From Macrolepiota albuminosa (Eukaryota > Basidiomycota > Agaricomycetes > Agaricales > Agaricaceae): DNA of 64,000 nt. The translations under genes were made by a program, and so were the position numbers. The stretch covers positions 3,520,183 through 3,584,182 of the forward strand of contig JAMWFC010000117.1 of the NCBI GenBank assembly GCA_027475525.1, written 5' to 3'. Of this stretch, positions 55,382-64,000 are shown piece after piece (positions within the stretch are counted from its first letter, which is position 1; each line of letters begins with the position of its first letter). A model generated the notes under the pieces. That model did no database searches. It was not told where the DNA came from and was given only the letters and a program-made list of their open reading frames with translations.

Positions 55382-56366
55382 TGATGAGCCTGCATCGTGG
55401 CTGGCTACAGATAGCACCAATACCCGCACCTCACATCAGCCCACTAGTACCACCAGAAGCGCCACGCTCTAGCGCTTCCAGCGCTATTTTTCTCATATTT
55501 TTACACTAATAACTTGCAGCTACAGACTCCAATTACTCTCAGACCACTTTTTATGGCACCACTTATTCTTTGCACCACTATTGACACCTCGCCGCACCTT
55601 GCCACTTGCACTTCAAGGCTATACATTTACACAGACACTTGGCATCAGTCAATCCGGCATAATGCTCTTAGCCAGTGGCAGCGCTTACAAGGGGAAATGA
55701 TGAAGTATTTCCGTGACAGCATCATTATGGACCTTTTTACTATACAATTCAATTCACCGCATTTACTTACATTTTTATCAGTTCACCACCCTCTAGCGGC
55801 GCTTAACCTCTTAGCGTCGGCTAACTTTCTTTACTATAAATACCTACTTTTTGTTAGTAGTACGGGGAATCAATTTGGCAGTAGGGATCGTATCCCAACA
55901 TTTTGGTCTCCATACGCAACAGACTACCTCTTGTTGACCGTGTCAAGCAAGGGGACTCTGCTCTAGTTTTCTATATCTCTCTCTCTCTAGCGCCTTGCAA
56001 CTACGGCTTGGCTTTCGTGCTTAGATCCGCTAAGCAATCTCATCCTTTTATTATTACGTTCTAGGTGCTAACACTTAGCGCCTCTTAGCGACCCTTTCCC
56101 GCACCTCTTAGCGCCTTTCTTAGCGACTTTCCCACGCTCTTAGCGCTCCCCCTTAGCGACTTTTAGCGCCCTGTAGCCACGTTTTGGAGCCATACGCAAG
56201 TGCCTCCAATTACCCACTTTCCTTGCCACCAACCTCTTGCCTACCGTGTGTTCTCTGGGACCTGTCTGGGACTCTCTCACACACTTAGCACGCCCAAAGC
56301 TATATCGGCTAAGTAGCTGCACTAGTGATAGTCCACGCAGCGTCCAGCTCAATTTGGGCGTCATCA
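55382..56366 (+). repeat. 3' LTR of element E
   Basis: 985 bp, no difference seen from 51754-52738. It ends GGGCGTCATCA and is followed by CCGG. Confidence 0.95.
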
Positions 56367-58591
56367 CCGGATAGGTCATAGGCCAGCAGCAGGAGATTTG
56401 TCTGGTCCGTCACCGATTAAGAAGAAGAGAAAACGACCGAGTCCTCCAGCAGCAGGAGATTTGTCTGGTCCGTCGCCAAATCCCAAGAAGCCAAAATGGG
56501 TGACCTATATTGGTCAACCTCCTCCTGGTACCTATCGTCGACAGAAGGAGCAGGAGGACGAGGATGAGGACAAGGATGAAGAGGAAGAGGAAGAGGAAGA
56601 GGAAGAACAAGAGGGCAGGATACCAAAGGGGGAAATTACTGGAGGGATGCTGTTGGACAGGTATCTGAGGACAGCACCTCGTCACGAGGGTTAGCACATC
56701 AACCCCCCTTGCCAATATTGTGCAAGTAAGCAGCTACAGTGTGTCAGAACAAAGGGCGGCACTGCATGCGATCCCTGCCAGCTCATTTGCAAACAAACAT
56801 GCAGCCTGATGTTTGTCAAGAAAACCGTCAAGCCCAGCAACAAGGGAAAGGAGAAAAAACCACTGAGAAAGAAGTCAGTGACGATTATTGAGAGTGATGA
56901 TGGTATGAAACTCTTTTCCTGCTCAAATAGCTAACCAATAGTTAGCAGATGAACCAGCCAGTCCAATCACGGGACCATCAAAACTGTCTGTCCGTCCATC
57001 CCAACCGTCGACCTCCAACTGCCCAGTGGATCCTCTTCCGATCAAGGGAAAGGGCAAGGAGCGGGCAATGGAGTCTAGTCACAGTGAGGACATTGTGGCT
57101 GGTGTAATGGCAGGGGTGGAGAGCCATTTGGACAGGATGGAGAATGGGTTCCAGGAAGCATTGCAGAATGTTGGGGAGCAGGTGCGGGATGGATTTGTCA
57201 TGGCTGAGGCAAGCTGGTTACCACATATTGAGGACTTCTTCTGTCGCTACCAGACTCAGGTCAACACGCTCGGTGGCCGCATGGAAACCCTGCAAACCAA
57301 TGTTTCTCGTGTGGGTCAGACACTTGCATCTCACAACGGACAGATCTGTTAGATGGAGGAGCAGATCCGCCATATTCGGGGTATGGTTGACACTTTGCAG
57401 AGTTGACTTCACATCTCCACCTGTTCCTCCAGTCCATCAGCTCAGGATGATGTGGCAGTGCATCCAACAGGGCACAGTGGACTTGGACCCATTGTTGAAG
57501 AGGAAGAAACCACTCCTGACCCCATCACTGACCAATCCCCTGCCACTGCTGACATATCCGTTCCCACTGGTGACACCTCTGCCCTCGCCACTGACCAATT
57601 CCATCACGCCGCTGACTTATTTGCTCTCACCGTTGCTCCGTCCCTGCTTCAACAAACATCCTCAGGGACGTCTCCCACACGAACATCTCCATCACCCCCT
57701 CAACCATCTTCCATCCCTCCGCCAGTCCCTGCTGAGGACCCTCTCCCTGGCCCAAGGAGACGGGCTCGCAGCAACTCCCGAAGTAGTCGGCCGCCGATGC
57801 AATGGACCCAATCATCCAGTCAGCTTACTACGAGACAGAAGGCAACAGAAGACAAGTGAAGATGGACGGTTTGTTATTGTACAATATTTTTTTTCATTAT
57901 GATAGACATTGCAGACATTGCTACATTTTTGTAACACTATAGTTTACAAAAATGTAATGTAACATTTCCCCCTTCCCCACATCAATGACGGCGGACTGGT
58001 TGAATGACCTTAGTGCAGCTGCTACTCCTTTTTGCTGGTGTAGACATATCAATGTATCGAGCTGCATCTTCCTGTAGCATTTGTGCTTGAGACTTGCGGG
58101 GTCGCTTGGAATTTGTTGACAATTGGTTAGGCAATGCCTTGCGCTTCTTTTGGTTTTGTAATGCTGGCCTTCCCTCACCTTCAAATTGGTCATTGTCCTC
58201 ATCTTGAAGAATGTCGAGCACCCTTCTTGATACTCTATATCTAGGGAAACCATCATTAGGGCCATTAATTGGAGGGTCTGGATGGCTCCATCCTCTTTGT
58301 TGTAAGAGGTGGATGGTAGTGGCATCTAACACTGCTGTATCATCACCACATCTGTCATGAACGGATTCATCGAGAGTGGACTTGTCGTGAGTGGAAGCTG
58401 ATACATTTGGTCAGGATTCGTTGTGAACCGTGGATCTGTTGTGGCACTGAGGCTGGGGAGTGTGCAGTGAGCGCAAGACAGGAGGTTCCTCCTGTAAGTC
58501 AGGCAGTGGTGTGTGTGGTATGCTAGATGACAGGGGAAGTGTAGGCCCCAGTTGCCACTCCAAGTTGGCTGCAGATCCGGTGACTAAAGCG

Positions 58592-58711
58592 GATCTGCCA
58601 TCAGCGGCTCCATCATTAGCAATGGTCCTACTGTTGCCATCGACTACTGCAGATCCACCATCAGTGGCTCCATCATTAGCAATGGTCCTACTGTTGCCAT
58701 CAACTACCGCT
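58592..58711. repeat. 60-bp tandem repeat, two copies, in the second accessory gene
   Basis: Units starting GATCTGCCATCAGCGGCTCC (58592) and GATCCACCATCAGTGGCTCC (58652) keep the reading frame and add a 20-residue repeat containing VVDGNSRTIANDGA. The copies differ at several sites, so it is a real duplication, unlike the exact 77-bp ones in element C. Confidence 0.75.
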
Positions 58712-59610
58712 GATGGTGTTGGCCTTTGTTTCCAATTTTTCCCTCCATTTTTGCGTGTAGCCTTATGTGCTGCTGCTGCTGCTGCATTTTTTTCACGATC
58801 AGCTTGGGTGCCATACTCGGCAGCTACTGGCTGCTTGTGACGGTTGAGATAAACTGTCCAGCGGAAGGTGTCACTGGATCCATACTGTTCTTGATGGTCT
58901 CTTCAGAAGTTCAGCAGACACAATAGCTCAGGCCGACCGAGATTATGGGGATCTTAGAATATCAGACCATCTGGAAGATATCTTGAATGTATGAATTGCT
59001 GATCATTGGTCCTCACTGCCTTGTAAGGAGCAGATTCATACTGGTAACCAGATGCAATTTCTGACGGAGTGATCAGATGATGAGCAAAGGTGGAAAAAAC
59101 TAGGATTTACTGTAATGAGTATTTAGATAGTCCCAGACAAGCATTTCCAATTCTGCCTGAGTTTGAAATATATTTGGTCCTGGATCTGCTGGTAATATTG
59201 GGAATTCATCCCTATCCAGATCAAGGATGAGGTCATGGCATGTAAGGATAGGAGGAGTCAAATCATGGGGTGATTGCATGTTGGATGGCATGTCTCTACC
59301 AAGAAGAGCAGACATGTAATCCATCATCTTCTTGTTGAGGTCACTAACAAGGTCAGAAAAGGAGTCTTGAAAGGTAGGTTGGTTAGCATGGGTCAAGTAT
59401 AACATATTGTCATGACTATAATTGGTGTCAAAATTGTTTAAAGAATGATGGCACCACATACATTCTAATAGTCATGCCTTCATCTGCATACCAACCAACA
59501 ACAGTCCAACTCAACATGCCCATCTCTCTAAATTGAAGCACATCTGCATCGTCCACACGCTTCAAACCGTGCTTTTGGGCCTTCCTGGAGAGACAACGAT
59601 TAGAAAGCGG

Positions 59611-60610
59611 TGATGACGCCCAAATTGTGCTAAGGTGCACTATCACTAGTACAGCTACTTAGTCAATATAGCTTTGAGCGTGCTAAGTATGGGAGAGAGT
59701 CCCGGACAGGTCCCAGAGAACGCACAGTAGGCAAGAGGTTGGTGGTAAGAAGAAGGGAGGATTGGTGCTTATGTAAGGCCCAAAAATGTGGCAAGAGTAT
59801 GCTAAAAATCACCAAGGAAAGGTGCTAAGAGGCGCAGGAAAGAGTCGCCAAGGAAAGATGCTAAGGAGCACGGGAGAGAGTTGCCAAGGAAAGGTGCTAA
59901 GAGACACTGTAAAGGGTCACTAAGAGGCACTAAGTGTTAGCACCTAAAAGAGATGATAAAATGACGAGATTGCTTAGCAGATTTAAGCACAAATGCCTTG
60001 CCGTAGTTGCAAGGCACTAAGAGATTGCAGACAGAAAGAGTGAGAGAAAACTAAAGCAGAGTCCCCTTGCCGACACAGTCAACAAAAGGTAGTCTGTTGT
60101 GTAGGGTGACCAAAATGTTGGGATACAATCCCTACTGCCAAATTGATGATGTACTACTAACAAAAAGTAAGTATTTATATGTAAGTGAATGCCGTGAATT
60201 AAACTATATGGTGAAAAAGTCCACAATCATGCTGTCAGTCTGAGTCGGTAAGAAGCTAAGCGACATCAGGTGCTAAGGTGAAACTCCAAGCTGTCTGTCA
60301 TAAAATACTTCATCATTCCTGCTGCCACTGGCTAAGAGCATCATGGGTGCCAAGTGTCTGTGTCCATGTATGGCCCTGAAGGGTGAGTGGCAAGGTGCGG
60401 CAAGGTGTCAAGAGGGGTGCTAAGAATAGATGGTGCCATAAAGAGTGGTCCTGGAGTAATTAGAGGCTCCAGCTGCAAGTTATTAACATAAAAATATGCA
60501 AAAATTAGTCCCTGGAGCGCTAAGAAGTGCCGCTCTTGGTGGTACCAATGTGCCAATGTGAGGTGCTTGTGTTGGCGCTATCCGTGGTCATCTATAATGG
60601 GAGCTCATCA
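59611..60610 (-). mobile_element. solo LTR of the element E family, diverged
   Basis: About 1,000 bp matching the E LTR in reverse (starts TGATGACGCCCAAATT, ends GGGAGCTCATCA), with target duplication GCGG (59607-59610 and 60611-60614). Many TTAGCG motifs have decayed. It is inside an intron of the accessory gene and in the same orientation as that gene. Confidence 0.85.
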
Positions 60611-61269
60611 GCGGAATCAAGCGGACAGATGTACAACAAATAGAGGACGAATAGGGGATGGAAGGAGTACCAACTTGCGCTGAATTTCTAGCGGATTTCC
60701 TTTTTTGCTCCATTCTGCTGCCATCTTCCATAAACAACTTTCCTCCTGCGGTGTGAGTTGATGCATAACATTTTTGATAGCCACATTATATTGTGCAAAT
60801 GCATCCAATCCTGAGGCATTGTGATCCTTACCCCTCAACAAGTTCTGGATCTCCTCGTTTATCTCCTTTGCCATTGTCTGCCGGACAACATCTCGCAGTG
60901 AAGTTTTCAGGAGCACCTTTGGATCTTTATGCTGGTAATAAGGGTGCCAGCAATTCTTGATATACTGGACAACCTTCTATTCAAGCAAATGATGTCTAGT
61001 TCTTTGCAATGAGTTGCTGTACCTACTTTGATTCTCTCTGCCCACTCTTCCCCTGTCTTTGGCTCTGTCCCCTTAGTGGCCCAGTAGTTGAAGATATCTG
61101 TTAGGATTTTATCCTTCAAGATAGCAGTCTGAGCTTGAGGAGTAGTTGAGGAGTGGTAGAGTTCCTTGTATGGTTCAAAGATAGATCTTTCTTCCACTGT
61201 AAATATCAGTTCTACTCGTCTTTTCTTTGGTGAAAATATTGGTTCAGGCGGTTGCAGGAGGGCAGACAT

Positions 61270-61619
61270 GTTTGTAGACAATATAATTTTCTGCAACCAC
61301 ACAGTTCTCAACCGAAGGATCACATGATAAAATATAGATTTTCCGTTCAGTGTCTGTTGATGACAAACGGATTCCGTTTGTCTTCGACGGATAGGGTCCG
61401 CTGTCCGCTGGTATCCGGCCCGTCCAAATTGGGGCATATTGCCGATATCGATGAGCGGTCTCATTAGATATCCTGTACAATGGCTAGGTCCTGGCCATAG
61501 ATATTTTGATCATGAACCTGAACTCTCTAAAGAAACGCAAGTGACCAAAAACAACAGTCATCAGACAAAGGGACCTCATCCCATTTGCTGAGGAAAGGAC
61601 ACGACTCACTCAGAACACA
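61270..61619. promoter_or_regulatory. divergent intergenic region of the KDZ element
   Basis: About 350 bases lie between the start of the minus-strand accessory gene (61269) and the first visible transposase exon, so it should hold both promoters. GTCCGCTG-like repeats occur near 61390. No specific box was identified. Confidence 0.4.
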
Positions 61620-64000
61620 CGAGGGTTGCCAGTCCTCATAACACAACGGCTACCACTGGGTCCCGCTCCCATTGTAACTGGTGCACCACCTGTGGCATTT
61701 GCAGATGATGATAACTTTGCACACTTGGACAATAATCCAACGGTAGATGATGTAGATGATACAATGCCCGTATCCATAAGGCATGTAAAGGTGATTTGAA
61801 TGTATGCTATTATTGAGAGCAAATTATTCAAGTTCATACATAGACACAGGCAGATTATCTTAATGACTTCATCAACCATGTTCCACAGTTGCTCAATGGA
61901 TTGCTTGGTCGTGAATTAATGGATGACGTTACTGATTGCCTTGCTTGTCCTGACCATTACCTCACACGATGGTGATGCCGTGATTGCGTTGGGTCAAGAA
62001 TATTCTGTCATGGATGTTTCTGCTGCACGCACGACTCCAACCTGTTTCACTGACCTGAAGTATGGAATGGTAGGTATTTCCAACCAATGAATATGTCGGA
62101 TACTGAAGGGTATTTCTATATCCAACACAATTCATTGCATGCAAACTGTCATCAAGGGAAGGTCAGGGTCAGGGCTCTTGAGGACCACGAGCGGAAAAAG
62201 GACATTCAGGAGCAAGAGTTTCTACGACTCAAATATCAACTGGATGTTGAACTTCCATCAGTGGATAGCGACCTGGGACATCTGGCAGCGCATCCATCCA
62301 TGACTTCAGATTTCCTGAGCAGACTTCAGGATGCCAGCCTTGATCAAATCATGGAAGAGGAAGAGCAACAGGACCCAGAGAATAATGTGCCAATAGAAGA
62401 TATTCCAGAAGATCGGCCAGCCACAAACGGATTGCGTATAGACAGATATGATTGCTTTGGGAATCTAATACAATGGATTGTTCACACAACTGGAGTACAC
62501 TACATCACTGTCATTTCATGTGAGTGTTCTGGGATGGATGTCTTGGTGGAGGATACCATCCGCTTGCAGCTGGTCCCCAGTACATTTGATCGGACACAAA
62601 CATATTTTACAACGGCTGTGCTGGACGACTTCCGTCTGACAAATCTAGAGTGCAAAGCATCCGCCTACCAGTACTGGCAGAAAATTGCAAGAATAACTTC
62701 CCTGATTGCATCTTCTGGTGAGGTGGATAACCTTTACCGCGAGCTACGACGACTTTCTCGTTCATGGCGGTGGCTGAAGAAGTTGAAGTGGGCAGGCTTC
62801 AGCCATGATGAATCGAGGCATCCCATGGCGCCAGACCATGGTGAACTTGCAATATTCTGTCCAACTTGTCCCCAACTAGGAGTCAATCTTCCATCCAACT
62901 GGGAAGAAGATCCCGTCTGGTGGAAGTTCAATCATTCTTTAATGATGGATGGCAACTTCAAGGTGGATCACATCCGACATTCTAATCCTGCTCATGATGT
63001 ATGGCATTCAGAAGGCAGTGGTATGATGGCCAGGAGGGATGAGCTTACCCACTATCTCAAGTGCGCAAAGGAACAGCCAATGGTGAGTGACATTCTTTAA
63101 CTCTACCTGTCCGCCGTCTGCTCATCAATTCAATCCTGTCTGTCGGCCGTCCGCTGGACCTCTGTCTGTCCAGGGAGCCACCTGTGAAAACACATTCAAA
63201 GCTATTGAAAAGGCCCTAATGATGAACAAGTCATGCGACATTACTGGTATTGTTGCAACGGCATGTACACGGCACGGCTGCTTTGCTCCTAATAGTGTAA
63301 CAAACTTGACCCGTGGTGAAGGCCAGGTTTACACAGACTTTTCCATCACACAGGCAGTTAAGACGACCAACATGGATGGAATTCAGCATCTCCTACTGGT
63401 ATATGACATAGCATGCCAGTGGTGTGTCAAATTTTCTGAATGGCTTGCTGAGGCCAGAGAAGTCCTGCTGGATAATCTACTCGTGGACTTTGCAATAGGA
63501 CTTCTTCATGTCCATGGGCATAAGGAGGATTGTTTTTTCCACTTTGCCCTGTTCTTCATTCCCAGGGCCGGTCATTTGGCTGGGGAGATAATTGAAAGTC
63601 TCTGGTCTACACTAAATGAAGTCTCACAGATGGCCCGTACGGCTACCTTGGCACATCGGGCAGAAATCCTTGATGATCACATGTGTGACTCAAACTGGAA
63701 GAAGCTGCTTGACATGGTTCCATTCCTATGTCAAAAGTACAGGACTGCTGTTGAGATGAGAGATGCAGCCGTTCAATATTTCACTGAGCGATCCGTCGGA
63801 ATATCAATGGATTTACTAACAAGCTAGGAAGCCGGAATAGCGAGAGGAGGGAAACTGTAAAGCAATGGATATTCTGAAAGCTCATACAATGACCTTCAAT
63901 AGTGCAAGTAAAGACCGAATGGCAGCAGACAGTGGAAACCACTCAACGGATGTTGCAGCGATGGATATTCATTCCTTCTGGATTCAACTTGCCCTTGACA
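61620..64000 (+). pseudogene. KDZ transposase, 5' part, with CxC2-like cysteine cluster (runs off the window)
   Basis: Exon about 61620-61792 ends VSIRHVK at a GTGATT donor. The next exon, about 61844-63082, contains the cysteine cluster CLACPDHY, CRDCVG, FCHGCFCCTHDS, a type of domain associated with KDZ transposases, then NMSDTEGYFYIQHNSLHANC and much of the core. A 91-base intron precedes exon 63174-63827. The catalytic part shows MDGNFKVDHI near 62948, ATACTRHGCF near 63258, YDIACQWCVKF near 63402 (Asp) and GHLAGEIIESLWSTLNE near 63573 (Glu). In-frame TGA codons in the cysteine cluster (near 61973 and 62050), and a frame loss near 63830-63860 before KAMDILKAHTMTFNSASKDR, show it is inactivated. 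It moves DNA by cut and paste (family knowledge). Confidence 0.8.

Larger units (their letters stand above)
51754..56366 (+). mobile_element. element E: gag-only (non-autonomous) LTR retrotransposon
   Basis: 4,613 bp with two 985-bp LTRs that appear identical, and a 4-bp target duplication CCGG (51750-51753 and 56367-56370). It has a tRNA-type primer-binding site, one ORF (gag) and a polypurine tract, but no protease, RT or integrase. It must rely on a partner for enzymes. The hexamer TTAGCG and close variants recur dozens of times across LTRs and gag. It sits inside the accessory gene at 51335-57859. Confidence 0.9.
51335..57859 (+). pseudogene. KDZ-element accessory gene with Zn2Cys6-like cluster, split by element E
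   Basis: Exons 51335-51442 and 51496-51753, then element E, then 56367-56902 and 56946-57859. With E and one CCGG left out, a single frame runs through all parts. The order is an N-terminal helical region (REDLQQLKAQQKDL, then FINEVILLLQSKLSDKDMTR); two copies of PAAGDLSGPSP around the basic PIKKKRKRPS, a likely nuclear signal; an acidic run of Glu; the cysteine array CQYCASKQLQC-x9-CDPCQLICKQTC near 56715-56808 (CX2CX6C then CX2C); a coiled-coil part (LDRMENGFQEALQNVGEQ); and a Pro/Ser-rich tail. In-frame stops at 51380, 51697, 56692, 57350 and 57404 mostly fit CGA-to-TGA or CAG-to-TAG. Function unknown; the array resembles a fungal DNA-binding cluster. Confidence 0.65.
57982..61269 (-). pseudogene. 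second KDZ-element accessory gene, with solo LTR in an intron
   Basis: Minus-strand exons: 61027-61269 (MSALLQPPEPIFSPKKRRVE), 60675-60976 (KTSLRDVVRQTMAKEINEEI, YNVAIKNVMHQLTPQEESCL), 59462-59584 (GMLSWTVVGWYADEGMTIR), 59111-59415 (LVSDLNKKMMDYMSALLGRD) and 59060 downward. The last reads RYLPDGLIF, then meets TAA at 58954 and TGA at 58903, then continues FRWTVYLNRHKQPVAAEYGT to the stop at 57982. Intron phases agree. The third intron is 1,090 bases because a solo E LTR lies in it; without the LTR it is about 86. Similar proteins are common in Agaricomycete repeats (general recollection) but have no function known to me. It is convergent with the first accessory gene and divergent from the transposase. 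Confidence 0.6.

Noticed and set aside
1..64000. CRISPR array, rRNA or bacterial operon features
   Set aside because: No regular direct repeats with spacers and no rRNA sequence seen; intron-rich genes show a eukaryotic nuclear genome.

Overview
The window is nuclear DNA from a filamentous fungus, almost certainly a basidiomycete of the Agaricomycetes. The support is genes split by many introns of about 45-90 bases, a spliced heat shock factor and a spliced arrestin-domain gene, and a KDZ (Kyakuja-Dileera-Zisupton) transposase with a cysteine cluster. I cannot name the genus. Only about the first 12.5 kb is ordinary host sequence; the rest is a pile of transposable elements inserted into one another.

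Host part (1-12,450). Three poorly recognisable intron-rich genes lie on the minus strand (about 240-700, 1337-2286 and 3460-5263; the last ends in an AT-hook). A complete heat shock transcription factor follows on the plus strand (6534-8666). Convergent with it is a ten-exon arrestin-domain protein on the minus strand (9083-12450).

Transposon part. (i) 13566-16554: a decayed Tc1/mariner-like DNA transposon with 13-bp inverted ends flanked by TA. (ii) 16560-17300: a minus-strand relic of a Ty3/gypsy gag. (iii) Element A1 (17591-34806), a Ty3/gypsy chromovirus with 239-bp LTRs and target duplication GGTAG. It carries a long extra ORF downstream of integrase. (iv) Element B (27590-34071, minus strand, target duplication GCAAC) is nested in that extra ORF. 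It has identical 512-bp LTRs, open gag and pol, a self-priming site and a GGGUUUU slippery site at the gag/pol junction. (v) A second A copy (A2, 36681-48216) is split by element C (37862-47672, target duplication GCAAG). C is a GC-rich chromovirus whose Pol has two protease domains in tandem and which carries an antisense ORF with a Zn2Cys6-like cysteine array. C also holds a 100-N gap and three tandem duplications of period 77, which look like assembly joins. (vi) 49.3-51.2 kb holds several tRNA-derived SINE-like units. (vii) From about 51.3 kb to the right edge lies what appears to be one large KDZ element with three genes: a Zn2Cys6-like accessory gene (plus), a second accessory gene (minus, convergent with the first) and the transposase (plus, divergent from the second). 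It is interrupted by a gag-only LTR element E (51754-56366, identical 985-bp LTRs) and by a solo E LTR inside an intron (59611-60610).

The window shows several generations of insertion. Old copies carry mostly C-to-T or G-to-A changes and nonsense codons of the CGA-to-TGA type. The youngest copies (B and E) have identical LTRs.
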